Origin: Chryseosolibacter sp036402075
GTDB lineage: Bacteria > Bacteroidota > Bacteroidia > Cytophagales > Cyclobacteriaceae
Length of the DNA stretch: 64,000 bases
Assembly: GCA_036402075.1 (NCBI GenBank)
Contig: DASWTP010000260.1
Coordinates: 17,755-81,754, forward strand
Direction of reading: 5' to 3'
Shown: positions 40,501 through 49,107 of the stretch, one piece after another
Position numbering within the stretch: position 1 is the stretch's first letter
How the letters are laid out: the number at the start of each line of letters is the position of its first letter
Notes under the pieces: generated by a model
Told to the model about the DNA's origin: nothing
Database searches by the model: none
The model's input: the letters and a program-made list of their open reading frames with translations, nothing else
Translations under genes and position numbers: made by a program

Positions 40501-42624
40501 GACATCAGGCTTAATTATGAAAGCTGGAGCGTACCCCCCACAAACTTCATCCGCTTTGGCGGCCCCAAGGTTGTGGCGCAGGATGTTGAACTCGTGAACG
40601 GTCGCGAAAAAATCATCTTTGAATCGAAGCCAGATCTGGCATCACCGATGTTTATCGGCTTCCGCGAGCTTAACCTCGAATACCTGGTCAGCATGGTTGC
40701 GCAGGAAAAGCCTGTCTCGGGATTGCTGCAGGGCGATATAAACATCTACCCTGACACAAGCATGTTCAAATTCACCTCCGACATCAAAATCACTGATCTG
40801 CAATTTTCAGAATTACCCTGGGGAAATCTGACGTTGAATGTTGAACAGCATGTTAAGGATCGGTTTGACGTAAACTTTAGTCTCGTTGGTAAGAACAACG
40901 ATATCCGGACAGAGGGATACTACACTGGTGGACAAAATGCGGCAATCGACCTTTCTACTAAAATCAACCGCTTCGACCTTGCGGTGGTCGATCCGCTGGT
41001 CTCAAGCCAGGTGCAAAACCTGAAAGGCCAGCTCACGGGTGATATTGCCGTGAAAGGCAAACCATCCAAACCAGACATTGATGGCTTTATTAATTTTTCA
41101 AACACACAGTTCCTCTCAACGTTTTTAAATACAAATTTCACCCTGAAGAATGAGCGGATCCGGTTTATTGAAGAAGGTTTGGGGTTCGACAATTTCAAGC
41201 TGGTTGACCGCGATAACAATACCGCGACACTTGACGGTGTGATCGCCACGAAGGATTACTCTACCTTTCAATTCAAGCTCGACCTCGTTACCAAGAACTT
41301 TCAACTGCTGAATACCACGGCAAAAGACAACGAAATGTTCTACGGTCGCGTGGGATTAAACGCCAATGCACGCATTCGTGGCACCTCCACGAATCCAAAA
41401 GTTGATGTTGAACTCGGGCTCACCGATGGTAGCACCCTCACCTACATCGTACCTCAGTCAGAAGCCAGCATCCTTGAACAACAGGGAATTGTAGTATTCA
41501 AGGATAAAACTTTCAAAGGTGACAAGTTCATGAACCAGGTTCAGAAAGAACTCGCTGACAGCGTCAAAGCAAAATTTGTAGGTATAGATCTGACCGCCAA
41601 AGTTGAGTTAACCGATAAAGAGTCGTTTACCGTGATCATCGATCCTACTACGAACGACCAGTTGACAGTGAAGGGGAACACCACCCTTACCCTGAGCATG
41701 GATCAGACCGGTGACATGCAGCTATCTGGCCGATACGAAATTTCCGAAGGAACCTACAACCTCTCCTTCTACAAGTTTGTCAAGCGCGAATTCCAGATTG
41801 AAAAAGGAAGCACGATGACTTGGTCGGGCGATCCACTCAATGCAGAGATGGACATCCGTGCAATTTATAATGTGGAAACTGCGCCCATCGACCTGCTTTC
41901 AAATCAGCTCGTGGGTTCCGACCAGAGTGAGATCAACCGATACAAGCAGCGGCTTCCCTTCCAGGTGTTCCTCCTGCTCGGGGGTCAGCTTCTGAAGCCT
42001 GATGTCAGCTTTAGGTTGGACATGCCAATGGAAGAACGTAACGTGTTTGGAGGAAATGTCTATGCGCGGTTGATGGATATCAATACCCGCGAATCTGACC
42101 TCAACAAGCAGGTGTTTGCGCTCTTGATCCTGAAGCGGTTTGTGTCAGACAATCCTTTTGAAAACCAGGGATCACAAGGGCTTGCGGGGACCGCGCGAAG
42201 TAGCGTGAGCAAAATCCTGACGGAGCAATTGAACCGGTTGTCAGAAAACGTGCGCGGAGTTGAATTGAGCTTTGATGTGAAATCCTACGAGGATTACCAA
42301 TCCGGGCAGGCGGAAGGCCAAACCGAGCTTGAGCTTGGTCTCTCTAAGAGTTTGCTGAACGATCGTCTTGTGGTGAAGGTGTCAGGCAACGTTGATGTTG
42401 AGGGCCAGAATTCGAACCAGGAAGTGACCGACTACATTGGCGACCTCGCGCTGGAATACCTCCTTACCGATGATGGAAGGTTCAGGATCACCGGCTTCCG
42501 AAATTCAAACTACGATATGATTGACGGTGAACTAACTGAAACCGGTGCGGGCCTCATTTACATTAAAGATTACAATACCCTCCGAGAACTTTTTAAAGCA
42601 AATGCAAAAGAGAAAAAAAAATAA
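37591..42624 (+). CDS. tamB: TamB-like translocation and assembly module protein
   Basis: This is a very long protein (1677 residues) with one N-terminal membrane anchor (VVGWVVGTVLVLLLLIIAAV). Thousands of bases of beta-rich repeat sequence follow, and a C-terminal DUF490 (TamB) domain of about 450 residues. This ends in SGRYEISEGTYNLSFYKFVK and GDPLNAEMDIRAIYNVETAP. Such AsmA/TamB-type proteins span the periplasm as a hydrophobic groove and are thought to move lipids to the outer membrane. It is directly followed, with a possible 23-base overlap, by the gene for the lipidated TamA partner, as in other Bacteroidota. A Ser/Ala/Gln-rich linker lies at about residues 300-330. Confidence 0.93.
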   Translation: MQTKVGRVFKKTLKVVGWVVGTVLVLLLLIIAAVQIPAVQQKITQKAVTFLEEKIGTPVEIEKLYISFPKNIVLTGFYLEDQAKDTLLYVGKLKIDTDLWALTRNEIQLNDITLENTLANIKRTENDSAFNYTYILDAFAGDSTATPDTLEQKGWKFSLETIALEKIRANYNDYLTGNHADVVLGEFELAMDEFDLENLVFGIEDITLRNTAFNVRQTKLPEVTEAVAEETYDSSTLDFNFDELVLDNVRGTYTQEVTGQALRVDIGETEIKANAIDLKNQKIDLDKLLLNRSFISYQQHPSKASSANQAASSQPAQKASSGQSASAVKNTSANKPWDIALNTLELSDNNIQYYDFTKTHQPKSVDFDHLWITNLGLTAEDMRMHGSEIEANLKRFSFLEKSGFSLRDLKANLKVTEDTATLDELVALTGNSRLNFSASLGFESFETIGLTYPEATVKAKVDKSFLGVRDLLYFTPHILDSLPVNVRASDRIFLDAFVNGKVNNLNIHHLTLNAFKDTFLKAGGSIAGLPDANNLHLDLAIEKFYTTGRDIGNVLQDTLLPDSIAIPNWINLNAKYKGSFKKAQFNTLLATSIGSLDAKGKINLDSTSSTRGFEGQVAVNEFDLGYFLMQPKTIGKLNLQASLKSEGLTKEEMNSAVKATIHSFVYKGYQYKNLQLSGTVKNDILKGWASLEDPNLEFALKGDYNFQDEVPKYDFTFDLKNIDMKALNLSARPLRMRGVLDVDLATADFKILNGHVGIRKVAVYNGDDLYAVDSLLFASIDQEGRSEINIDSDIMKGSFAGNINIFEMPAALREYFNTYYSLHDSVKQSYEEPQQFKFHLKLKKTDLITDILLPQLTSFVPGELKGDFDSKAKRLNMRLDIADIQYAKIGVRKFLFSANSNQEKLNYNVFIDQINYDSARVDGLEFNGTVQNDSIKTNLIILDSLDLYKYVLAGTFFSKEKEFELKLDPDDIRLNYESWSVPPTNFIRFGGPKVVAQDVELVNGREKIIFESKPDLASPMFIGFRELNLEYLVSMVAQEKPVSGLLQGDINIYPDTSMFKFTSDIKITDLQFSELPWGNLTLNVEQHVKDRFDVNFSLVGKNNDIRTEGYYTGGQNAAIDLSTKINRFDLAVVDPLVSSQVQNLKGQLTGDIAVKGKPSKPDIDGFINFSNTQFLSTFLNTNFTLKNERIRFIEEGLGFDNFKLVDRDNNTATLDGVIATKDYSTFQFKLDLVTKNFQLLNTTAKDNEMFYGRVGLNANARIRGTSTNPKVDVELGLTDGSTLTYIVPQSEASILEQQGIVVFKDKTFKGDKFMNQVQKELADSVKAKFVGIDLTAKVELTDKESFTVIIDPTTNDQLTVKGNTTLTLSMDQTGDMQLSGRYEISEGTYNLSFYKFVKREFQIEKGSTMTWSGDPLNAEMDIRAIYNVETAPIDLLSNQLVGSDQSEINRYKQRLPFQVFLLLGGQLLKPDVSFRLDMPMEERNVFGGNVYARLMDINTRESDLNKQVFALLILKRFVSDNPFENQGSQGLAGTARSSVSKILTEQLNRLSENVRGVELSFDVKSYEDYQSGQAEGQTELELGLSKSLLNDRLVVKVSGNVDVEGQNSNQEVTDYIGDLALEYLLTDDGRFRITGFRNSNYDMIDGELTETGAGLIYIKDYNTLRELFKANAKEKKK

Positions 42625-42652
42625 AATCGCTGATCGGTTCGGGGTGCAAGCC

Positions 42653-44977
42653 ATGAAGCACGTTCCATCACTTATCGTTTTGCTCCTCCTCTGCAGTTGC
42701 TCGGCCATGAAATATGTTCCCGACAACCAGGTGCTGTACACCGGCTACGACATCAAACTCATTCCTGAAGGACGCGTGAAAGCGAAGAAGCGGATCAAAG
42801 AAATTATGGATCAAAACGTTTCTCCCAAGCCGAACACAAAGATCCTCGGAATGCGGCCGGGACTCTGGTTCTACTATGTTGCTGGTGAAACGCAGCGCAC
42901 AAAAGGATTCCGGGCGTTTGTGAAAAACAAGCTCGGGCAGGTTCCCATTTACATGCGGGACGTGGACGCAGAGAAAACGGCAAAGTTTGTCAAAGGACAT
43001 CTGGTGAACAATGGTTTCTTCCAGGCTGAAGTCACGCATAAAACTGAAATCAAGAATAAGAAGGGAACCGTGACGTACACGGCACGCGTGCATCGCCCCT
43101 ATCGCCTGCGCAAGATTGACTACCCAACCAACGATACGCTTTTCAAGAATATTGACAGCATTCGCATGGACTCCTATCTCAAACCGAATCAGCGTTATAA
43201 CCTGGAACGTCTGCAGGCTGAGCAGGAACGAATTGAGTCTGATCTCGAAGATTATGGCTATTTCTTTTTCGATGACCGGCACCTGATCTTTGAAGCGGAT
43301 AGCACGGTGGGAAATAAGCAGGTAGACCTTACGCTGACGCTTGAAAAAGATGTCCCTAAAAAAGCCACCCGAATCTATCGGATTGGATCCGTCAGCATCT
43401 TCCCCGACTACACACTTCTTGACGATTCCTTAATACGCGCAGCAGATACGCTCGTGGTGGACGGCTACAACTACATCGACCGCCAAAAAAACTACCGTCC
43501 AAAGGTCATTACGCGGGTGATCAATCTCAAAGAAGGAAACATTTACAGGCGCGAAGACCGTGAGTTTACCTTAAGTCACCTTATGGGACTTGGATCCTTC
43601 AAGTTTGTCGACATTAAGTTTACGGAAGACGCAAACGATTCAACCATCCTTAACACCGGCATCTACCTGACGCCATATCTTAAGAAATCCATCCGTGCCG
43701 ACTTACAGGCGACCTCGAAGTCCAACAACTTTGTAGGCCCAGGCTTCAGTGTAAAGTTCACAAACCGAAATTTCCTGGGCGGCAGTGAGCGCTTCGATCT
43801 TTCATTCACTACGGGTTATGAAGTGCAGATCAGCCGTAAAATACCAGAGCCTTTAAATGCATTTGAAATTGGCGTGGAGTCGAAGCTTTCGTTTCCGCGG
43901 TTCGTGTTACCCTTTGAGATCCACTACCCAACCCGCAAATACCTGCCGGCAACAGACGTCAACCTGGGCTTCCGTGTGCAGCAACGCATTAATTACTTCC
44001 GGTTGAACTCATTCAACCTTGGATATGGCTACACCTGGCGCGAGAACACGTTAAAAACACATGAGCTCTATCCGATCGACATCAGTTACATGCGCCTTGG
44101 GGATATCTCCGCAGAATTTGACACCCTGATTAGAACGAATCGATTCCTGGCGCGTTCCCTGGAGAATCAGTTTATCATGGGTGCCCGTTACAGCTACACG
44201 CTGAACACGCAGGTAAACGAAGAGCGTAACGAAAAATTTGTCGAGCGGGAATTTCAGCGCAATCACTTTTATTTCAACGCAAAGGTTGAATCTGCCGGGA
44301 ACCTGGTTCACTTGCTGCGCGGTGGAAATTTTACCAACGACACGGAAAATGAATCGTTGAAGATCTTCGGCTCAGCCTACTCGCAATTCCTGCGTAGTGA
44401 AATCGACTTCCGTTATTACTACCAGCTCGATGAAAAGAATCAAATCGCAAGCCGCATTACTGGCGGCACTGGTTACGCCTACGGGAATGCATTGACGTTG
44501 CCTTACATCAAACAATTCTCTGTTGGCGGATCAAACAGCGTGCGCGCATTTCCGGCTCGCTCCATTGGGCCCGGCACGTATGACGTGCGTTCCGACCCCG
44601 ACAATGAAAACAATATCCTCTTCCTCGACCAACGTGCAGATATTAAGATCGAGGGCAGCATCGAGTATCGGTACGATATCACCAAGCTCATCAAAACAGC
44701 AGTCTTTATGGACGCTGGAAACGTTTGGCTCTGGACTGAAGATACAGACAGGCCCGGCAGTGGCTTCAACAGGCGGCAATTCTTAAATGAACTGGCAGTG
44801 GGCACCGGAGCGGGAGTACGCTTCGACTTTAACTTTTTTGTTCTGCGATTCGATTTGGCTTTCCCCGTTCGCAAGCCTGACGAGCAGCGTTGGGTGTGGA
44901 ACGAAATTGCGTTGGGAGACAAAGCATGGCGCCAGGAAAACCTGATCCTGAACATTGCCATTGGTTATCCATTCTAA
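42653..44977 (+). CDS. tamL: BamA/TamA-family outer-membrane lipoprotein (TamL-like)
   Basis: This protein of about 774 residues has POTRA-like domains in the first 400 residues and a C-terminal Omp85 barrel. The signal peptide ends in a lipobox (LIVLLLLCSC, acylated Cys16), followed by SAMKYVPDNQVLYTGY. Lipidated TamA proteins of this form, named TamL, are a Bacteroidota hallmark. The barrel has FLGGSERFDLSFTTGYEV, GGSNSVRAFPARSIGPGTYD (the barrel-closing motif region) and the terminal LNIAIGYPF with a final aromatic. The ATG at 42653 gives the best signal peptide; an earlier in-frame ATG at 42602 overlaps tamB. It works with TamB. Confidence 0.9.
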   Translation: MKHVPSLIVLLLLCSCSAMKYVPDNQVLYTGYDIKLIPEGRVKAKKRIKEIMDQNVSPKPNTKILGMRPGLWFYYVAGETQRTKGFRAFVKNKLGQVPIYMRDVDAEKTAKFVKGHLVNNGFFQAEVTHKTEIKNKKGTVTYTARVHRPYRLRKIDYPTNDTLFKNIDSIRMDSYLKPNQRYNLERLQAEQERIESDLEDYGYFFFDDRHLIFEADSTVGNKQVDLTLTLEKDVPKKATRIYRIGSVSIFPDYTLLDDSLIRAADTLVVDGYNYIDRQKNYRPKVITRVINLKEGNIYRREDREFTLSHLMGLGSFKFVDIKFTEDANDSTILNTGIYLTPYLKKSIRADLQATSKSNNFVGPGFSVKFTNRNFLGGSERFDLSFTTGYEVQISRKIPEPLNAFEIGVESKLSFPRFVLPFEIHYPTRKYLPATDVNLGFRVQQRINYFRLNSFNLGYGYTWRENTLKTHELYPIDISYMRLGDISAEFDTLIRTNRFLARSLENQFIMGARYSYTLNTQVNEERNEKFVEREFQRNHFYFNAKVESAGNLVHLLRGGNFTNDTENESLKIFGSAYSQFLRSEIDFRYYYQLDEKNQIASRITGGTGYAYGNALTLPYIKQFSVGGSNSVRAFPARSIGPGTYDVRSDPDNENNILFLDQRADIKIEGSIEYRYDITKLIKTAVFMDAGNVWLWTEDTDRPGSGFNRRQFLNELAVGTGAGVRFDFNFFVLRFDLAFPVRKPDEQRWVWNEIALGDKAWRQENLILNIAIGYPF

Positions 44978-45080
44978 CACCACACTGGACGTATTCCGTG
45001 GAAATATTTCCCAAAAGGAAAATCCAAGTTGTGGGTACGTTTATGGTAGTCAGGTATGAAACGGATAAAGCTAAGAGACG

Positions 45081-45296
45081 ATGAAAACAAGTTTGATTTT
45101 TTTGTTGGGTTTGGGAATGGGAACGGTACTTGGAATTCTCATTGCTCCCGAGGCGGGAAGGATCACCCGTAGAAAGATAAGAGAGGAAGCGGATCGAATC
45201 ATTGACCAAGCGCTCGCAAAGAAGCAGCTGAAAGAACTGGAAGCAGAAATGCCAGATGAAGTGGTAGTGGTGGCTGAAGAGCGATACACAATCTAA
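45081..45296 (+). CDS. YtxH-like small membrane protein
   Basis: This 71-residue protein has one N-terminal membrane helix (SLIFLLGLGMGTVLGILIAP) ending in APEAGRITRRKIREEADR, the mark of YtxH-type proteins. A charged, coiled-coil-like tail follows. These are general stress-related small proteins in many bacteria, with unknown function. It lies twelve bases before a holin-like gene and is probably co-transcribed. Confidence 0.78.
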   Translation: MKTSLIFLLGLGMGTVLGILIAPEAGRITRRKIREEADRIIDQALAKKQLKELEAEMPDEVVVVAEERYTI

Positions 45297-45307
45297 CCCG
45301 AACGATC

Positions 45308-45658
45308 ATGAGCTTATTTTATAAAGCAGCCGGAGCGATACTTGCACCCTTTCGCTATGCCGAACGTGAAGTCAACCAAATGAAGGCGATTGCAAAAGAA
45401 GACCTGCAGGCATTTATGGCGAATGCCATCAAGATGGCGATCATTGGAGTGGTAGGATTCCTGATCTTATTATTCGGAAGCATTGCGGCAGCAGCAGCCA
45501 TCAATCAGGCTACGGAGAGCCAGTACCTTGGCTATCTGATTGTAACAGGATTTTATGCCCTGGTTGCAGCCGGCCTCTATGTTTGGAAGCGATCTGCAGA
45601 CAAGAAGCACGAGAAGGAGCACAATGCGCTGACGGTACGCAGACCGATTCATTCATAA
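45308..45658 (+). CDS. Phage-holin-family-like membrane protein
   Basis: This 116-residue protein has two membrane helices (AIIGVVGFLILLFGSIAAAA and LGYLIVTGFYALVAAGLYVW) and a charged C-terminal tail. The pattern fits the holin superfamily III / Actinobacterial holin-X group often found next to YtxH proteins in Bacteroidota, where it has nothing to do with phage lysis. No lysin or phage gene is near. It is co-directional with the YtxH gene and ends before a strong terminator. Confidence 0.72.
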   Translation: MSLFYKAAGAILAPFRYAEREVNQMKAIAKEDLQAFMANAIKMAIIGVVGFLILLFGSIAAAAAINQATESQYLGYLIVTGFYALVAAGLYVWKRSADKKHEKEHNALTVRRPIHS

Positions 45659-45674
45659 TGACAGCGCTTAAAAA

Positions 45675-45708
45675 AATTAAGGTGTCGCTGAGACACCTTT
45701 TTGCATTT
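45675..45708. terminator. Bidirectional intrinsic terminator
   Basis: Stem AAGGTGTC (45679-45686) with GACACCTT (45692-45699), 5-base loop. T-runs on both strands (CTTTTTG on plus, AATTTTTTT on minus). It serves the holin-like gene and the convergent helicase gene. Confidence 0.85.
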
Positions 45709-45720
45709 TAAGAACTGTGG

Positions 45721-46968
45721 CTAGTTTGTGTTCCGGGGTTTTCCTCCAGGCTGACCATTGGAGCGCTTACTCTTGTTAAATGGTCTGCGCTTTCCATTGA
45801 ATTTTTTCTTGGTGCCGGACTGCGCTGTAAACACAGGCCCTTCTCCAAACTCTTCCGGGATCGGCATGCGAGTGATCTCTTTTCCAATCAGACGTTCAAC
45901 ACGGTTGAATTTTGGATAGTCCTTTTCATTAACGAACGTGATCGCCACACCCGTCTTCTCTGCCCGTGCTGTTCGACCAATGCGGTGCACGTAATCTTCC
46001 GCATCATGGGGAGTATCATAGTTGACAACCAGTCCGATCCCCTCCACGTCAATTCCTCTCGAGAGGATATCCGTACCGATCAAAATCTGGAGCTGCCGGT
46101 TCCTGAACTTCGTCAGAATTTGTTCGCGCTCACCCTGCTCAAGATCAGAATGGAACGATTGCGCAGAGAGACCTGCCCTTGATAGCTCATATCCAAGCTT
46201 CTTTACATTCTCTTTAGAATTTGAGAAGACGATAATGCTTTTGTGATCGTCTTTCTTCAGAATGTTCTTCAGTAAACCGCTTTTTTGATTGTCGTACACC
46301 ATGTAAGCCTGCTGAACAATTCCTTCTGCGGGTTTTGAGATCGCGATGTTTACCTCTTTCGGATTTTTTAAAATTTTATTCGCGAGGATGCGGATCCTGG
46401 GTGGCATCGTAGCGGAAAACAGCAACGTTTGGCGATCGACAGGAAGATGGCTGATGATCTTGACAATGTCATCAAAGAAGCCCATGTCGAGCATTCGGTC
46501 GGCCTCATCTAAGACCAAATGTTGCAGGTGACTGAAATCGATCTTACCCGAAGCCAGCAAGGCGATCAATCGGCCTGGAGTTGCGATAATGATATCCGCA
46601 CCGGATTCCATCGCTTTCCGCTGCTGATCCCACGTGGCACCATCATTTCCGCCATACACTGGAATGGAACTCACACCAATGAAATATCCAAAACCTTCCA
46701 CCTGCTGATCGATCTGGAGCGCGAGTTCGCGTGTAGGAGCAATCACCAAGGTGTTGAGGTGGCGCTTCTCGCTATGGATGATTTTGTTAAGGATTGGCAG
46801 AATGTACGCTGCTGTCTTACCAGTGCCCGTCTGAGCGCACGCGATCAGGTCATTGCCGGCAAGGATCAAAGGGATGGTGTTTTGTTGCACCGGGGTTGGT
46901 TTTGTATAACCCATTGCGTCTAAGCCCTCTGTAAGACGCGTGTCAAAATTAAAATCGTTGAATGTCAA
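45721..46968 (-). CDS. DEAD-box ATP-dependent RNA helicase (RhlE type)
   Basis: This is a 415-residue cytoplasmic helicase. Motifs in order: Q motif (GYTKPTPVQQNTIP), Walker A AQTGTGKT, PTRELALQI, VLDEADRMLDMGF, SAT in FSATMPPR, and HRIGRTAR near the end. A short basic tail (KKFNGKRRPFNKSKRSNGQ) follows the second RecA domain and fits RNA binding, as in RhlE. The start is a TTG at 46968, with no ATG or GTG at a suitable distance, but the N-terminus MTFNDFNFD matches the family start. It unwinds structured RNA, often at low temperature. Confidence 0.92.
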   Translation of the reverse strand: MTFNDFNFDTRLTEGLDAMGYTKPTPVQQNTIPLILAGNDLIACAQTGTGKTAAYILPILNKIIHSEKRHLNTLVIAPTRELALQIDQQVEGFGYFIGVSSIPVYGGNDGATWDQQRKAMESGADIIIATPGRLIALLASGKIDFSHLQHLVLDEADRMLDMGFFDDIVKIISHLPVDRQTLLFSATMPPRIRILANKILKNPKEVNIAISKPAEGIVQQAYMVYDNQKSGLLKNILKKDDHKSIIVFSNSKENVKKLGYELSRAGLSAQSFHSDLEQGEREQILTKFRNRQLQILIGTDILSRGIDVEGIGLVVNYDTPHDAEDYVHRIGRTARAEKTGVAITFVNEKDYPKFNRVERLIGKEITRMPIPEEFGEGPVFTAQSGTKKKFNGKRRPFNKSKRSNGQPGGKPRNTN

Positions 46969-47144
46969 TGTGGTGATTGTTGTGTGATTCTACAGCCAGG
47001 AAGCTGTCAAAAATTGCATTTAAATGAAAAAGTCGGCTTCAGCCTCGACAAAGATACGAAAAAAACGACACAGCTGACGCCTGGAACTTAACCTGCTTTC
47101 TGGCATAAAGGTTCCCTGCCACATTGAAGGTAAATACGCGCAGC

Positions 47145-47184
47145 GTCCCTGAGGCGGGACTCGATGCTTGACTCCGCAAGCATC
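47145..47184. repeat. Palindromes resembling the GCATCGTC hairpin family
   Basis: GTCCC...GGGAC at about 47145-47161 is followed by the perfect stem GATGCTT...AAGCATC (47163-47184). The CGTCCC and GATGC words recall the hairpins at 6.5 and 8.4 kb, so this may be a diverged relative in the gap before the helicase. Confidence 0.4.
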
Positions 47185-47244
47185 AAACCATGGGTTCGGC
47201 CCAGTGAACCTGGCTTACACGGATCAGCTATTCAGCCCTTACAT

Positions 47245-48063
47245 TTAAACCCCACAAAAAGCATTGAAGCCACCATCGACAGGAACGGTAACGCCAGTCA
47301 CAAATTTCGATGCATCCGAGCAAAGCCAGATCAGTGTTCCAACCAATTCATCAGGCTCGCCAAATCTTCCAAACGGTGTGTTGCGAATAGCAGATTCTCC
47401 ACGTGGCGTGTAGCCTCCCTCCGGCTTTGTAAGCAAATTCCGATTCTGCTCCGTGATAAAAAAGCCAGGAGCAATTCCGTTTACACGGATGCCTTCACCA
47501 AACTTCTTTGCCATTTCAATGGCTAGCCATTCTGTGAAATTCATCACGGCCGCCTTTGCTGCAGAGTATCCAACGACTCGGGTAATCGACCGGAAAGAAG
47601 ACATCGAAGCGATGTTTATAATTACGCCTTTCTTGTTCGTCACCATCGATTTGGCAAAGACCTTCGAAGGCAACACGGTACCGGTAAGGTTCAGATCAAC
47701 GACTTTTTCAAACTCAGGAATTTCCAGATCAAAAAAAGTCTTATCAGGTGCAATCACAGCACCCGGCATGTTACCACCAGCTGCATTCACCAGGATGTCC
47801 AGCTTTCCATACATTGACATAAGCATGTCGTTTGCCTTTTCAAGCGCCTCCGCATCGAGCACATCTGCCTGAATAAAAACTCCCTCACCGCCACGCGCCT
47901 TAATCTGCCTGACAACATTTTCTCCCGCTTCACTCCTTCTTCCTAACACTGCTACCTTTACACCCGCATCGGCCAGGCCGATTGCCATTGCAGTTCCAAG
48001 GACCCCGGTGCCACCCGTAATAAGTGCTGTCCTGCCCGAGAGGTCAAATAATGATCTTGCCAT
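47245..48063 (-). CDS. Short-chain dehydrogenase, D-mannonate oxidoreductase-like
   Basis: This 272-residue SDR enzyme has a cofactor loop TGGTGVLGTAMAIG, the catalytic YSAAK (Tyr-x-x-x-Lys) and the serine in INIASMSSF. The C-terminal PVDGGFNAFCGV and RNLLTKPEGGYTPRGE match the SDR group annotated as D-mannonate oxidoreductase or gluconate 5-dehydrogenase in Bacteroidota. The exact substrate is inferred. It starts one base from the next gene and belongs to the five-gene sugar cluster on the minus strand. Confidence 0.8.
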   Translation of the reverse strand: MARSLFDLSGRTALITGGTGVLGTAMAIGLADAGVKVAVLGRRSEAGENVVRQIKARGGEGVFIQADVLDAEALEKANDMLMSMYGKLDILVNAAGGNMPGAVIAPDKTFFDLEIPEFEKVVDLNLTGTVLPSKVFAKSMVTNKKGVIINIASMSSFRSITRVVGYSAAKAAVMNFTEWLAIEMAKKFGEGIRVNGIAPGFFITEQNRNLLTKPEGGYTPRGESAIRNTPFGRFGEPDELVGTLIWLCSDASKFVTGVTVPVDGGFNAFCGV

Positions 48064-49104
48064 TTAAAATTTTTGTTGAAACGATTTCATAAAACTATCG
48101 ATGGACGTAGCGTCAAGCGTAGTCCCACCGTGAACCAAAACCCGATATCGAATAGTGACGGGCTTATCTTTCGCCAGTTCAAAATTCAGCTCGTGAGCTC
48201 CTTTACTGAAAATTTTTTGTCCAAACGGATTTGCCGCAAACAATCCATATCCCCTCGCATGCCAGTAGGTCGGGTAGCCGATATTCCGCGGATGATCAAT
48301 GATCGCGATCGTAATTGGCTGCCCGTCCTTCGTTCCTTGCAGCATCGTCCAGTCCGAGCGCTTACCCCACGTTGAATCTCCCTGCACATTCTCCCGATTG
48401 ACATAATTCCCCGTCACGCCTTCGTTATTCATCTGTGCAACCTCCGTCACTTTCCCATGACTGTCAACGAAATTGTCTTTTTGCATAGATGGCAGCTCGA
48501 GCGACCTGGCCACGCGGATCCCTAACGCACCATCTTTTACATCTTTGAACACAACTCTTTCTGCCACAGCTTTAAGTGAAGCCTTGCGGTCAATGATGAA
48601 CGTGCCGCCTGAAACTGAAAAATCAAACGTGGTTGTTTCTTCGATCAATACTTCTCCCGTGGAATTCACCCAATTGCTCAGCGTCACCAGCCTTGCCTGG
48701 TCACCAACAATTCGTTTTTCTACAACTCGTTTGTGCCTGATGGACCCGTATTGCGACTTCTTGTCAGCGGGAATAGCGGAGCTGTTGTTCCAGAAATCCA
48801 GGCCATTTACACTTTCGTAGTTAAACCAGAGTCCAACATGGTGAGGGTGGTCAGTGCGCTCACCTTCTCTTGGAGCGATGGGCCATCCACGCGTCACGGT
48901 CACCCCGGAGAGCGTCTTAATCGGAAATAATACTGGCTTCTCTGTTGAGTCGAAATAACAGTAAGCCGTGAGGAGTTTGTTGTTATACAAGACCTCAACT
49001 TTTTTTGCTGCCACGTTTTCGCGGAACGAAAATCCATCCTGAGCCAAACCTGCTATCGAAACACAAAAACTTAGAAGAAGCGCTAGTGGGAATGGTCTTC
49101 TCAT
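48064..49104 (-). CDS. Exported DUF6807 (PmoA family) protein
   Basis: This 346-residue protein has a signal peptide (MRRPFPLALLLSFCVSIAGL). The mark of the family is DHPHHVGLWFNYESVNGLDF, with the NPFGQKIFSKG region near the end. DUF6807 proteins, named PmoA after a methane monooxygenase mislabel, occur in sugar operons and have no established reaction. Position between the SDR gene and a Tat-exported oxidoreductase points to a step in sugar or glycoside processing in the periplasm. Confidence 0.78.
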   Translation of the reverse strand: MRRPFPLALLLSFCVSIAGLAQDGFSFRENVAAKKVEVLYNNKLLTAYCYFDSTEKPVLFPIKTLSGVTVTRGWPIAPREGERTDHPHHVGLWFNYESVNGLDFWNNSSAIPADKKSQYGSIRHKRVVEKRIVGDQARLVTLSNWVNSTGEVLIEETTTFDFSVSGGTFIIDRKASLKAVAERVVFKDVKDGALGIRVARSLELPSMQKDNFVDSHGKVTEVAQMNNEGVTGNYVNRENVQGDSTWGKRSDWTMLQGTKDGQPITIAIIDHPRNIGYPTYWHARGYGLFAANPFGQKIFSKGAHELNFELAKDKPVTIRYRVLVHGGTTLDATSIDSFMKSFQQKF

Positions 49105-49107
49105 GTT

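Noticed and set aside
45308..45658. Holin-like gene as evidence of prophage
   Set aside because: No lysin, capsid, integrase or other phage gene is near; YtxH/holin-X pairs are normal chromosomal genes in this phylum.
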